Positions 1 through 7,414 of a stretch of 40,924 nucleotides of DNA are shown here, piece after piece. The DNA is from an uncultured Prevotella sp. (GTDB lineage Bacteria > Bacteroidota > Bacteroidia > Bacteroidales > Bacteroidaceae), in contig CAMPYS010000017.1 in assembly GCA_946998295.1 (NCBI GenBank), positions 1 through 40,924 on the forward strand. Direction: 5' to 3'. Made by a program: the position numbers and the translations under genes. The notes below the pieces were generated by a model, which saw only the letters and a program-made list of their open reading frames with translations, did no database searches and had not been told where the DNA came from. Position 1 is the first letter of the stretch, and every line of letters begins with the position of its first letter.

Positions 1-53
1 CCCGCGACCCCCAGCTTGGAAGGCTAGTGCTCTATCAACTGAGCTATTTCCGC
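1..53 (-). tRNA. tRNA-Gly (anticodon TCC), 3' part cut by window edge
   Basis: Read on the minus strand, the sequence begins GCGGAAATAGCTCAG, has a normal D-loop and carries anticodon TCC in the loop CTTCCAA. The T arm is cut off by the window start. It is the third tRNA of a Thr-Tyr-Gly run on one strand. In Bacteroidales this cluster commonly leads into tuf and secE-nusG, which would lie off the left edge (inference). Confidence 0.95.
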
Positions 54-123
54 AATACATCTCAACACTCTCTAACTATAAAATATTTATTTTAGTCGAC
101 TGTTGGACTATGTTTTCACTGCG

Positions 124-205
124 TGGGTAGTGATGGATTCGAACCACCGAAGCAAGAAGCAACAGATTTACAGTCTGCCCCATTTGACCGCTCTGGAAAC
201 TACCC
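124..205 (-). tRNA. tRNA-Tyr (anticodon GTA)
   Basis: The minus strand gives a 7-bp acceptor stem GGGTAGT/ACTACCC, anticodon GTA in the loop CTGTAAA, a long variable arm (class II, as expected for bacterial tRNA-Tyr) and a T-loop GGTTCGAATCC. The 3' CCA is not encoded. It lies 12 nt downstream of tRNA-Thr, so the two are surely co-transcribed. Confidence 0.97.
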
Positions 206-217
206 AAAAAAAATTAG

Positions 218-291
218 AGCCTCTTGTCGGATTCGAACCAACGACCCCGAGATTACAAATCACGTGCTCTGGCCAACTGAGCTAAAGAGGC
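218..291 (-). tRNA. tRNA-Thr (anticodon TGT)
   Basis: The minus strand begins GCCTCTTTAGCTCAG, with acceptor stem GCCTCTT/AAGAGGC, anticodon TGT in the loop TTTGTAA and T-loop GGTTCGAATCC. CCA is not encoded. It is the first gene of the tRNA cluster, about 45 nt downstream of a good Bacteroidetes-type promoter at 339-368. Confidence 0.97.
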
Positions 292-338
292 AATAAAAGA
301 AGTTCGCTAACAAACTATACGTATTTGTAAAACGTTTG

Positions 339-368
339 CAAAGATACGACTTTATTTTTAACTCACAA
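339..368 (-). promoter_or_regulatory. Promoter of the tRNA-Thr-Tyr-Gly cluster
   Basis: On the minus strand a TTTTG at about 364-368 is followed after 18 nt by TATCTTTGC (-7 element TAnnTTTG at 346-339). This fits the Bacteroidetes primary sigma factor consensus and would start transcription near 333, ahead of tRNA-Thr. The rest of 292-622 is AT-rich with no gene seen. Confidence 0.7.
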
Positions 369-566
369 AAAAAAAACGTTTTTTTTACCTCTTCCCTCTA
401 AAAAATTATATTCTTTTCTTAATTGATATATATATATAACAACGGTATTATCTATATTACAGCAGGCAATTTTATATAATAAAAAACTACCTGCTACTTA
501 GTTTCCTATCTCTATGTTTTTCATAAGTAATACATTTTACTTCTTACGAATAACTAAGAAATAGAG

Positions 567-591
567 TATTGTATCGTTATAAGATACAATA
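567..591 (-). terminator. Probable hpf terminator
   Basis: A perfect 9-bp inverted repeat TATTGTATC / GATACAATA with a 7-nt loop lies about 30 nt beyond the hpf stop codon and is followed by T-rich sequence on the minus strand. The stem is short and AT-rich, so termination strength is uncertain. Confidence 0.45.
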
Positions 592-622
592 TTAGTTCGT
601 TATAAGATTATACCTATAATTT

Positions 623-925
623 TTAATTTTGATTTTTAAGTTTGTCTTTGGCTTTGATTATCTGCACTTTCATAGCATCAATACAAGAACTTATTCCTTC
701 TTCAAATGTATCATATGTTTTCTCCGTAAAAAAAGATTGTCCAAATGCAGAAACAAGAATACTTGTTGACTTATTCAATGCTGTTGCAGGCTTCTCCACC
801 TTTAATTGCACCTCTACTTTCTTAATATCACCGTATGTTTTTTGTAATTTTTCAACCTTTTTATTTACAAAGGCTTTTAATTTTTCAGTAGCATCAAAAT
901 GAATAGATTTAATAATAATCTCCAT
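623..925 (-). CDS. hpf: Ribosome hibernation-promoting factor (HPF/YfiA, short form)
   Basis: This 100-residue protein has the sigma-54 modulation/S30EA fold pattern: an opening strand MEIIIKSIHFDATEKL, a basic helix, a central VEVQLKVEK strand, and a C-terminal helix rich in Lys that would lie against 16S rRNA. HPF binds the decoding region of the 30S subunit and favours inactive 100S dimers in stationary phase. It has only the N-terminal domain; the extra dimerisation domain of long HPF is absent. It follows xerC by 23 nt and rpsU by about 1 kb on the same strand, a neighbourhood typical of Bacteroidales. Family call is firm; exact mechanism (dimerisation versus monomer inactivation) cannot be told. 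Confidence 0.93.
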   Translation of the reverse strand: MEIIIKSIHFDATEKLKAFVNKKVEKLQKTYGDIKKVEVQLKVEKPATALNKSTSILVSAFGQSFFTEKTYDTFEEGISSCIDAMKVQIIKAKDKLKNQN

Positions 926-948
926 AATTTCCTCCCTTTATTAAAAAT

Positions 949-1833
949 TTAAGCTCTTGGATGAGCTTCCTTATATATAGATTTTAATTGTTCAAAGGTA
1001 GTATGCGTATATATCTCTGTAGTAGATATTTTAGCATGACCTAACAATTTTTTCACACTCCCCAATTTGGCTCCATTATTGAGCATAGCTGTTGCAAAAG
1101 TATGCCGTAATACGTGCGGAGTATTTTTATCTAAAGTAGATACCTTAGCAATGTTTCTTTTTACTATTTTCCTAACTTGCTCATTGCTAATTCGTTTACC
1201 TTTTGCTGTTAAAAATAATCCTGTTTCAACTCTATCAATATCCTTATCGCGAACTTTTTTATATGTCTCAATTGCACTATCCAATTCTCTTCCGTATGGT
1301 ATAATCCTTTGCTTGTCTCTTTTCCCTGTAACTTTCAACTCTAAATTTATATGACTAACATCTTGATCATTTAAACCTGTAAGTTCAGATACTCTTATAC
1401 CAGTTGAATAGAAAGTAAGTATTATTGTTCTCTCAAGAATATCTTCATAACTCTTTCCCCACATTTTTTTATCTAAAAGATTATTTATTTCTTTCTCTTT
1501 TAAGAATTGTGGTAAAAGTTTTTTATTCTTTGGACCTATTATATTATAGGTAGGATTTTTTTTTACTAAGTTTTTTCTTAGCCCATATCTATAAAAAGAT
1601 CTTATTGCACTAATTCTTCTATTAACAGATGTGGGGTTTATACCTTTATCCATCATAGATTCAATCCAACTACGAATAATATCAGGATCTATAGTTGACC
1701 ACGTTAGGCTTTTATCAATATCTTTAAAAAATAAAGAAAATAGGTATAAATCTTCTTTATAATTATCTATTGTCGCTTGCGAATAATTACGTTCGTATTT
1801 TAGATATCTCAAAAAACCAATAAGATCCAACAT
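949..1833 (-). CDS. xerC: Tyrosine recombinase XerC/XerD type
   Basis: This 294-residue enzyme has an N-terminal SAM-like core-binding domain (about 1-90) and a C-terminal catalytic domain. The full active-site set is visible: Arg147 (TGIRVSEL), Lys171, His240 and Arg243 (HVLRHTFAT), His266 (GHAKIS) and nucleophile Tyr275 (IYTHTT). Xer recombinases resolve chromosome dimers at dif. Length and the conserved place between rpsU and hpf argue for the housekeeping enzyme rather than an integron or transposon integrase. No integration target or mobile genes are nearby. XerC and XerD cannot be separated reliably by eye, so the letter is provisional. It is 71 nt downstream of rpsU, and probably shares its transcript. 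Confidence 0.93.
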   Translation of the reverse strand: MLDLIGFLRYLKYERNYSQATIDNYKEDLYLFSLFFKDIDKSLTWSTIDPDIIRSWIESMMDKGINPTSVNRRISAIRSFYRYGLRKNLVKKNPTYNIIGPKNKKLLPQFLKEKEINNLLDKKMWGKSYEDILERTIILTFYSTGIRVSELTGLNDQDVSHINLELKVTGKRDKQRIIPYGRELDSAIETYKKVRDKDIDRVETGLFLTAKGKRISNEQVRKIVKRNIAKVSTLDKNTPHVLRHTFATAMLNNGAKLGSVKKLLGHAKISTTEIYTHTTFEQLKSIYKEAHPRA

Positions 1834-1904
1834 TCAGCTTAACATTTTATTTATGGCAACGAATGTAAGGAAATTTATTTATACTACCAAATTTTTAAAG
1901 ACTT

Positions 1905-2096
1905 TTATTCGTCTAAATTACGAAGACGCTGTACATAGATAGCATGTTCCATCTTTAAGCGCTTTTTCACAGAAGGTTTATCAAATTGCTGACGTGAGCG
2001 TAATTCCTTTACAACTCCTGTCTTTTCAAACTTTCTTTTAAACTTTTTAAGTGCTCTTTCGATGTTTTCTCCATCTTTTACTGGTACAATAATCAT
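1905..2096 (-). CDS. rpsU: 30S ribosomal protein S21
   Basis: This 63-residue, strongly basic protein opens MIIVPVKDGENIERALKKFKRKFEKTG and continues with a helical segment VVKELRSRQQFDKPSVKKRLK, the S21 signature. S21 sits on the 30S platform near the anti-Shine-Dalgarno end of 16S rRNA; in Bacteroidetes it is one of the proteins reported to help hide that end, consistent with the lack of SD sequences in this window (family knowledge). Upstream is the best-formed promoter of the region (2163-2194), giving a leader of roughly 60 nt. It heads an rpsU-xerC-hpf transcription unit. Confidence 0.97.
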   Translation of the reverse strand: MIIVPVKDGENIERALKKFKRKFEKTGVVKELRSRQQFDKPSVKKRLKMEHAIYVQRLRNLDE

Positions 2097-2162
2097 GCCT
2101 TTTTGCTTTATTTATTTGTTATTAATTAATTTATTAAATGATATAAAATCACTTTGGTGGTG

Positions 2163-2194
2163 CAAAATTACATCTTATTTTCTTTATAAGCAAA
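2163..2194 (-). promoter_or_regulatory. rpsU promoter (Bacteroidetes sigma type)
   Basis: The minus strand shows TTTG (2194-2191), a 20-nt spacer, then TAATTTTGC (2170-2162). This matches the TTTG-N19-21-TAnnTTTG pattern closely. The predicted start is near 2157, about 60 nt before the rpsU ATG. Confidence 0.75.
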
Positions 2195-2290
2195 TATTTA
2201 TATAACTAATATAAGTTATTATTAATTACATATATAAATAAAATAGTTCTGTATTTAAACTTGTAGCACAAGCTCACATACTTATTAAAT

Positions 2291-2617
2291 TTATCTCATA
2301 AATATTTCTAAGTTTTTTTCCTTTGTCTTATCTATAATAAGAAACAAGTCAATAAACCACCATACACCAAACCCTCCACAGGTTATAAGCTTTATAACAC
2401 CTAATAAAGTGTCTCCTATATACATCCGATCTATTCCATAAATACCAGCAAAAATGGAAATTAATAAAGATGTCATTGGGTTTTTCATCATTAACAATTT
2501 TGTTTGTACTTCATCTTGATCCATTTTTAAAAGTTGTTCCTTTATTGTTACATACAGCTCTGCAGGCAATTTTTCCATAACTAGAAGCATAAAATACTTA
2601 GCTCTCTCCTCTTCCAT
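2291..2617 (-). CDS. TM2 domain-containing small membrane protein
   Basis: This 108-residue protein has a charged helical N-terminus (1-45) and a C-terminal TM2 domain (about 46-97): two hydrophobic helices joined by a short turn, with GIDRMYIGDTLLGVIK at 61-76 holding the conserved Asp63-Arg64 pair and a following GGFGVWWFIDLFLI segment. The family is widespread but of unknown biochemical role. It lies 5 nt downstream of the DUF2752 gene, so the two are surely co-transcribed, with the CD225 gene just upstream. All three are small membrane proteins and probably work together (inference). The domain call is secure; no function is offered. Confidence 0.85.
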   Translation of the reverse strand: MEEERAKYFMLLVMEKLPAELYVTIKEQLLKMDQDEVQTKLLMMKNPMTSLLISIFAGIYGIDRMYIGDTLLGVIKLITCGGFGVWWFIDLFLIIDKTKEKNLEIFMR

Positions 2618-2622
2618 AATTA

Positions 2623-3000
2623 TTATAAATTATATATGTTTCTAATTAAAAACCATAAAAAAAATGTTAATATATAAACTACTATAGCATATTTATTTTC
2701 GATAATATTAGTATATCTACGCTTTAGTTCTCTATTTGGCAATATCTTACCTATACAAACCAAAAACAAATATGGTATTGCATAAAGTAAATAATAATTA
2801 TATTTTATAGCTCCTAAAAAATTCCCATTTAATACTGCATGTAAAAATCGTTGCATCCCACATCCGGGACAACTTAATCCTGTTAATAACTTCAAAGGAC
2901 ATTTAGGAAACCATAGGTAATCTATTGGATTAAAATAATATAAAATATAAATACCTATAGATAGCAATACCAATATTGAAAGAGTATATTTCCACAACAT
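2623..3000 (-). CDS. DUF2752 membrane protein
   Basis: This 125-residue protein has an N-terminal transmembrane helix (about 5-24), then the DUF2752 core SCPGCGMQRFLHAVLNGNFLGA (Cys44 and Cys47 in a CPGCG motif followed by GMQR), and two further hydrophobic segments near 70-85 and 105-122. The paired cysteines could bind metal or be redox-active, but that is speculation. It lies between the CD225 and TM2 genes with gaps of 30 and 5 nt, on the same strand. Family assignment is from the motif; role unknown. Confidence 0.85.
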   Translation of the reverse strand: MLWKYTLSILVLLSIGIYILYYFNPIDYLWFPKCPLKLLTGLSCPGCGMQRFLHAVLNGNFLGAIKYNYYLLYAIPYLFLVCIGKILPNRELKRRYTNIIENKYAIVVYILTFFLWFLIRNIYNL

Positions 3001-3030
3001 AGATATTACATATATAGTATAAATATTAAA

Positions 3031-3318
3031 TTATAATAAACTATTACTATTTATAACTATCTGAAATATAGAATATATTAATCCTATTACTATACCTATC
3101 ACTATACCTATTAAGCTATAATTCTTAGCCTCTTGTGCTTTCAAGGCAGCAGCTTTATAGTTTCCTATAGCATACAAAGTATTTACTTTACTTGATAAAA
3201 TAATAGCATAAATGCCCACGGGCAAGCAACAACATATAGTTGTAAAAATTGCAAGTGGAAGATAATTATTTGGTTTTGGAAGAAAATTATCTTCGCCCAT
3301 ACTGTTTAAATTAGACAT
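3031..3318 (-). CDS. CD225/dispanin (IFITM-like) small membrane protein
   Basis: This 95-residue protein has the CD225 layout: a soluble N-terminal tail with prolines (to about 20), a first membrane helix that runs into a cysteine cluster (ICCCLPVGIYAIILS, about 28-43), a short amphipathic loop SSKVNTLYAIGNYKAAALKAQEAKN in which an Ala-rich helix follows NYKAA, and a second helix IGIVIGIVIGLIYSIFQIVI. Eukaryotic relatives (IFITM proteins) alter membrane curvature and block virus entry; bacterial members are uncharacterised. It is the first gene of the three-gene cassette with DUF2752 and TM2. Confidence 0.85.
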   Translation of the reverse strand: MSNLNSMGEDNFLPKPNNYLPLAIFTTICCCLPVGIYAIILSSKVNTLYAIGNYKAAALKAQEAKNYSLIGIVIGIVIGLIYSIFQIVINSNSLL

Positions 3319-3330
3319 AAGATTTAAGTT

Positions 3331-3375
3331 TATATTTTCACTTACAAATGTACAACATTTGTAAGTGAAAATATA
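3331..3375 (-). terminator. Perfect 21-bp stem-loop downstream of the DUF2147 gene
   Basis: The arms 3331-3351 and 3355-3375 are perfect reverse complements (core TTTTCACTTACAAATGT) with a 3-nt loop. It lies just past the DUF2147 stop codon and just before the CD225 gene on the same strand, so it insulates the two units. The inner arm also contains TACATTTG, a possible -7 element for the CD225 operon, but no matching -33 element is seen. Confidence 0.8.
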
Positions 3376-3385
3376 TTGTTTAACA

Positions 3386-3814
3386 TTATTTTATACGTTT
3401 CCAATGGGAATTACGACCTAACAAAGAAATTCCGATAAATCCTCTTACTATCAGATTTCCACCTTTTTTTAAAGTCATTTTACATTTATAAGTTTTACCG
3501 TTTTCTGGGTCATAAATTTTTCCATCTTCCCAAACATCCTTACCTGCATACTTAAATCCAGTAAGAATAGTCTTACCTACTAACTTTTTTGCACGTTCGG
3601 ACTTTATAGGATTATTTTTATCAACTGCACCTTTTGTTATAGTCCAAATTAATTTTCCAGTATAGTAAGCTCCACTCTTTTGTATTTGAATTTTAGCTTT
3701 TCCACCTTCAGTAAGATAAATACCCAATAATCTATCTCCGTTTACATTTTGCCCTATTACATTTGAAAATACTGAAATAAGCAAAAAAATAAATAATAAA
3801 ACTCTTTTCTTCAT
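3386..3814 (-). CDS. Secreted DUF2147 protein
   Basis: This 142-residue protein has a signal peptide (MKKRVLLFIFLLISVFSNVIGQ, cleavage near residue 22) and a single DUF2147 domain. The hallmarks are GIYLTEGGKAKIQIQKSGAYYTGKLIW at about 31-57 and the closing LIVRGFIGISLLGRNSHWKRI. The family is a small beta-rich, probably lipocalin-like periplasmic protein of unknown function, common in Bacteroidetes and Proteobacteria. It appears monocistronic, flanked by terminators on both sides. Confidence 0.88.
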   Translation of the reverse strand: MKKRVLLFIFLLISVFSNVIGQNVNGDRLLGIYLTEGGKAKIQIQKSGAYYTGKLIWTITKGAVDKNNPIKSERAKKLVGKTILTGFKYAGKDVWEDGKIYDPENGKTYKCKMTLKKGGNLIVRGFIGISLLGRNSHWKRIK

Positions 3815-3842
3815 GATTTATCTATTTCTTTTATCAAACTAA

Positions 3843-3880
3843 ATAAAGTGAATAGCTGTTGTAATAGTTATTCACTTTAT
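3843..3880 (-). terminator. kbl terminator
   Basis: Inverted repeat ATAAAGTGAATAGCT / AGTTATTCACTTTAT (15 bp with one G-U pair, 8-nt loop) lies about 37 nt beyond the kbl stop and is followed by T-rich sequence on the minus strand. Confidence 0.7.
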
Positions 3881-3916
3881 AATACATTTTAATTATATTT
3901 AATTTATACTTCGTTT

Positions 3917-5104
3917 TTATTTCAATACTCCAAGTTCTTTACCAACTTTAATAAAAGCATTAATACACTTATCAAGTTGCTCACGATTATGTCCAGCTGA
4001 AAGTTGTACACGTATACGTGCTTGATTTTTTGGAACTACAGGGTAATAGAATCCTGTAACATATATTCCTTCATCTAACATTTTAGAAGCATATACCTGA
4101 GATAGTTTTGCATCATAAAGCATTACAGCACAAATTGCACTTTGAGTTGGTTTAATGTCAAATCCTGCTGCTATCATTTTATCGCGGAAATAATTAACAT
4201 TTTCAACTAACTTATCGTGTAATTCATTACTTTCCTTTAACATCTTAAATACTTCAAGAGATGCGCCTATAATACTTGGTGCTAAAGAATTAGAGAATAA
4301 ATAAGGTCTACTACGCTGGCGTAACATTTCTATTATCTCTTTACGACCTGTTGTAAATCCACCAAGTGCTCCACCAAATGATTTTCCTAACGTACCTGTA
4401 TAAATATCTATACGTCCATAAGTTCCACATAATTCGCTTACTCCATGTCCTGTTTTTCCAACAACACCTGCAGAATGAGATTCGTCTACCATAACAAGAG
4501 CATCATACTTTTCAGCTAAATCACATATTTTATCCATTGGGGCCACATTTCCATCCATAGAAAATACTCCATCAGTAACAACTATACGGAAACGCTGTGC
4601 TTGAGCTTCTTTTAAACAGTTTTCAAGTTCATCCATATTAGCGTTAGCATAACGATACCTCTTTGCCTTACAAAGTCTTACTCCATCGATAATAGATGCA
4701 TGGTTAAGAGAATCTGAGATAATAGCATCTTCGTCAGTTAATAAAGGTTCAAAAACGCCTCCATTTGCATCGAAACATGCTGCATACAATATAGTATCTT
4801 CGGTTTTAAAGTATTCAGATATAGCAGCTTCAAGTTGTTTGTGAATATCTTGAGTACCACAAATAAAACGTACAGAAGACATTCCGAAACCTCTTGTATC
4901 CATAATTTTCTTAGATCCTTCTATAACTCTTGGGTTATTTGACAGACCTAAATAGTTATTAGCACAAAAGTTAAGCACTTCCTTACCTTTTACAGTAATA
5001 GCAGCTTGTTGTGGACTTTCAATTATTCGTTCTTCCTTGTAAAGCCCAGCATTTTTTATTTCTGCAATAGTTTTGCAGAGATGTTCTTTCATTTTTCCGT
5101 ACAT
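3917..5104 (-). CDS. kbl: Glycine C-acetyltransferase (2-amino-3-ketobutyrate CoA ligase)
   Basis: This 395-residue, PLP-dependent alpha-oxoamine synthase is normal in length. Visible features are CANNYLGLSNNPRV (48-60), SVRFICGTQDIHKQLE, His135 in DSLNHASIIDG, the VDESHSAGVVGKTGHG stretch (Asp207, His210) and the Schiff-base Lys241 in GTLGKSFGGALGG. It cleaves 2-amino-3-oxobutyrate with CoA to glycine and acetyl-CoA, the second step of threonine breakdown. The first-step enzyme is transcribed divergently 182 bp away. Related family members (BioF, ALAS, serine palmitoyltransferase) are possible on motifs alone, but the length, the VRFICGTQ motif and the neighbour favour KBL. A likely promoter, TTTG-N21-TTACTTTG, lies at about 5131-5163. 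Confidence 0.95.
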   Translation of the reverse strand: MYGKMKEHLCKTIAEIKNAGLYKEERIIESPQQAAITVKGKEVLNFCANNYLGLSNNPRVIEGSKKIMDTRGFGMSSVRFICGTQDIHKQLEAAISEYFKTEDTILYAACFDANGGVFEPLLTDEDAIISDSLNHASIIDGVRLCKAKRYRYANANMDELENCLKEAQAQRFRIVVTDGVFSMDGNVAPMDKICDLAEKYDALVMVDESHSAGVVGKTGHGVSELCGTYGRIDIYTGTLGKSFGGALGGFTTGRKEIIEMLRQRSRPYLFSNSLAPSIIGASLEVFKMLKESNELHDKLVENVNYFRDKMIAAGFDIKPTQSAICAVMLYDAKLSQVYASKMLDEGIYVTGFYYPVVPKNQARIRVQLSAGHNREQLDKCINAFIKVGKELGVLK

Positions 5105-5245
5105 AACAATAGATTTTTAAATTGTAAGTACAAAGTAAATCATATTTTTTTGAAAAGCGCAAATAATAATTTAGTTTTTTAGAATATAAATAAAAAATTA
5201 TATAACATTAATACTTATAGTTTATATATTAGAAAAAAAAGTATT

Positions 5246-5253
5246 TAACTTTG
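5246..5253 (+). promoter_or_regulatory. -7 element for the threonine dehydrogenase gene
   Basis: TAACTTTGC, a perfect TAnnTTTG, lies 33 nt before the ATG at 5287. A clear -33 TTG is not found at the usual distance. Confidence 0.55.
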
Positions 5254-5286
5254 CAATATAGAATATAAAATCTATAATACAATAAT

Positions 5287-6240
5287 ATGAAAAATGTTTT
5301 AGTAATTGGCTCTACTGGTCAAATCGGTTCAGAGCTTGTTAGAGAGTTACGTAAGATCTATGGTGGCAATAGTATTGTTGCTGGTTATATTAAAGGATGT
5401 GAACCTACAGGAGAATTATTAGAAGGTGGTCCATCTGCAGAATGCGATGTTACATGTCCTGATATGATTGCTAAGGCTGTACAGAAATACAAGATAGACA
5501 CTATCTACAATCTTGCTGCCTTACTATCAGTAGTAGCAGAAGGCAAACCTCGTTTAGCGTGGAAAATTGGAATTGATGGTCTATGGAATATTCTTGAGAT
5601 TGCTCGTGAGAATAAATGTGCTGTCTTCACTCCAAGTTCTATTGGTTCTTTTGGTCTCAATACACCACATGATAAGACACCTCAAGATACAATACAACGT
5701 CCTATCACTATATATGGTGTTTCTAAAGTTACTACAGAGTTACTCAGTGATTATTACAGATTAAAATATGGCGTTGATACTCGCTCTGTACGTTTTCCAG
5801 GTCTTATCTCTTATGTTACTCCTCCTGGTGGGGGAACAACAGACTATGCTGTTGATATATACTATTCTGCTGTTAAAGGAGAAAAGTTTGTATGCCCAAT
5901 TGCAAAAGGCACATTTATGGATATGATGTATATGCCTGATGCTCTTCATGCAGCTATTGATTTAATGGAAGCTGATCCTACTAAACTTGTTCATTACAAT
6001 GGTTTTAATATTGCAGCTATGAGTTTTGATCCAGAAATTATTTACAATGAAATCAAGAAACATAAGCCTAACTTTGAAATGGTTTACGACGTAGATCCTT
6101 TGAAACAAAACAATGCTGATAGTTGGCCTAATAGCCTTGATGATTCCTGCGCACGTAAAGAGTGGCACTGGAAGCCAAAATATGATCTTAGTAGCATGAC
6201 TATTGATATGTTAAAACAACTAAGCAAGAAACTTTTATAA
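5287..6240 (+). CDS. tdh: SDR-type L-threonine 3-dehydrogenase (NAD-dependent epimerase family)
   Basis: This 317-residue extended short-chain dehydrogenase has a Rossmann glycine motif GSTGQIGSELV (8-18), NLAALLSVVAEG near 75-86, Ser118/119 (TPSSIGSFG) and the catalytic Tyr143 and Lys147 (IYGVSKVTTELL). It then carries the SVRFPGLISYVTPPGGGTTDYAVDIYY substrate loop typical of the UDP-galactose-4-epimerase-like threonine dehydrogenases. It oxidises threonine to 2-amino-3-oxobutyrate with NAD+, feeding KBL, encoded divergently. This is the non-zinc form, unlike the MDR-type E. coli Tdh. It appears monocistronic, closed by a strong terminator at 6262-6304. Context with kbl makes the substrate call strong. 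Confidence 0.93.
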   Translation: MKNVLVIGSTGQIGSELVRELRKIYGGNSIVAGYIKGCEPTGELLEGGPSAECDVTCPDMIAKAVQKYKIDTIYNLAALLSVVAEGKPRLAWKIGIDGLWNILEIARENKCAVFTPSSIGSFGLNTPHDKTPQDTIQRPITIYGVSKVTTELLSDYYRLKYGVDTRSVRFPGLISYVTPPGGGTTDYAVDIYYSAVKGEKFVCPIAKGTFMDMMYMPDALHAAIDLMEADPTKLVHYNGFNIAAMSFDPEIIYNEIKKHKPNFEMVYDVDPLKQNNADSWPNSLDDSCARKEWHWKPKYDLSSMTIDMLKQLSKKLL

Positions 6241-6261
6241 ACTAATATATAATAATTTTGT

Positions 6262-6304
6262 AAAAAAGAGAGCATACAACACAAATATGTATGCTCTCTT
6301 TTTT
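6262..6304 (+). terminator. Strong intrinsic terminator of the threonine dehydrogenase gene
   Basis: A perfect 17-bp stem (AAAAAAGAGAGCATACA at 6262-6278 with its complement at 6288-6304) and 9-nt loop end in a T run. The stretch 6305-6674 is AT-rich noncoding DNA between convergent genes, with no supportable gene. Confidence 0.92.
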
Positions 6305-6674
6305 ATTGTGAAATATATTTTTCTTGCATCTTTAATAGATATAACAAAGAAATAAAGTAAATAAAAAATAATATTAGTTATCTATATCAAAAATTAATTG
6401 CATTACAACAATAAGAGAAGATAAAAAATAAACTGTCAAGGTAAAGATATATGAAGAAAAACACTTGATAAAAATGGAAAAAACATATCTTTTATAAATC
6501 AAGCCGCTTTAATAACACACTACTTATAATTAAAAGATACAATATCAATATTCCATATAAACTACAAGCAAAAAGTATATTAAACTTATGATATAAATAG
6601 AAAAAATACACCATAAGAATACACAAAATAATTATATCATTAAAGAAAAAAGATTTTCCAGAAAGAAACAAATA

Positions 6675-6714
6675 AAAAAAGTCTCTCGTTTTTTTTATTG
6701 CGAGAGACTTTTTT
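6675..6714 (-). terminator. Rubrerythrin terminator (works in either direction)
   Basis: Perfect 14-bp stem AAAAAAGTCTCTCG / CGAGAGACTTTTTT with a 12-nt loop, about 47 nt beyond the rubrerythrin stop. The A and T runs at both ends make it bidirectional in form. Confidence 0.88.
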
Positions 6715-6760
6715 ATTTCTAATTTTTAGACTACTTGTATTGAAAGACTATAATATATAT

Positions 6761-7414
6761 TTAATAATTGTTTGGAGCTATTTGAAAGAAACTCTGTGGA
6801 TGATTACATACAGGACATACCTTTGGTGCCTGTTTTCCCACAACAATATGACCACAGTTTATGCACTGCCATATAGCAGACCCATCCTTAGCAAAAACTA
6901 CTTTATCTTCTATGTTTTTTAGGAGTCTTCTGTATCGTTCTTCGTGTTTTTTCTCTATTTCCCCTACTTTTTTAAATTTTACAGCTAATTCAGGAAATCC
7001 CTCTTCCAGTGCTTCTTTTGCCATTTTATCATACATATCAGTCCATTCGTAGTTTTCTCCGTTGGCTGCATCACTAAGATTTTCAGTAGTATTAGGTACT
7101 GTTCCCTCATGCAGAAATTTAAACCATAATTTAGCATGTTCTCTTTCATTTCTTGATGTTTCTTCAAAGATTTGTGCTATTTGTTCATATCCATCTTTTC
7201 GTGCTTTTGAAGCATAATATTGATACTTTGTATGTGCTTGACTTTCACCTGCAAAAGCTACTCTTAAATTGGCTTCTGTTTTTGTTCCTTTCAGAGCTTT
7301 AGAATCAAAAGGCTTAAATTTATTAGCCTTAGCATTACAAATAGGACACTGTTCTGGTGCTTCTGCGGCTTCGTGTGTATAACCGCATACTGTACAAATA
7401 AATTTCTTTTTCAT
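6761..7414 (-). CDS. rbr: Rubrerythrin with rubredoxin-like sites at both ends
   Basis: This 217-residue protein has three parts. Residues 1-35 hold a rubredoxin-like knuckle pair, Cys7-X2-Cys10 and Cys23-X2-Cys26. Residues 45-168 form the ferritin-like diiron domain, with Glu57, the ExxH pairs Glu90/His93 and Glu154/His157, and NLRVAFAGESQAHTKY. Residues 180-217 form a classic C-terminal rubredoxin, Cys184-X2-Cys187 and Cys200-X2-Cys203 (CINCGHIVVG...CPVCNHP). Rubrerythrins reduce H2O2 in the cytosol of anaerobes with electrons from NADH-driven partners. Ordinary rubrerythrin (about 190 residues) has only the C-terminal centre; reverse forms have only the N-terminal one. It appears monocistronic; a -7-like TAAATTTG lies at 7515-7508. 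Confidence 0.93.
   Translation of the reverse strand: MKKKFICTVCGYTHEAAEAPEQCPICNAKANKFKPFDSKALKGTKTEANLRVAFAGESQAHTKYQYYASKARKDGYEQIAQIFEETSRNEREHAKLWFKFLHEGTVPNTTENLSDAANGENYEWTDMYDKMAKEALEEGFPELAVKFKKVGEIEKKHEERYRRLLKNIEDKVVFAKDGSAIWQCINCGHIVVGKQAPKVCPVCNHPQSFFQIAPNNY

Noticed and set aside
103..285. 60-residue plus-strand ORF
   Set aside because: It lies antisense across tRNA-Tyr and tRNA-Thr; the protein is a translation of tRNA complement.
949..1833. Integrase of a mobile element at the tRNA cluster
   Set aside because: Normal Xer length, intact housekeeping context between rpsU and hpf, no att-like repeats or cargo genes.
5567..6284. Several out-of-frame and antisense ORFs across the threonine dehydrogenase gene
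   Set aside because: Shadows of a clear SDR gene; no independent motifs or start signals.
6492..6614. 40-residue hydrophobic minus-strand ORF (MVYFFYLYHKFN...KRLDL) downstream of rubrerythrin
   Set aside because: AT-rich noncoding DNA readily gives hydrophobic peptides; no promoter or start signal, and it lies past the rubrerythrin terminator. A relic or small membrane peptide is not excluded.
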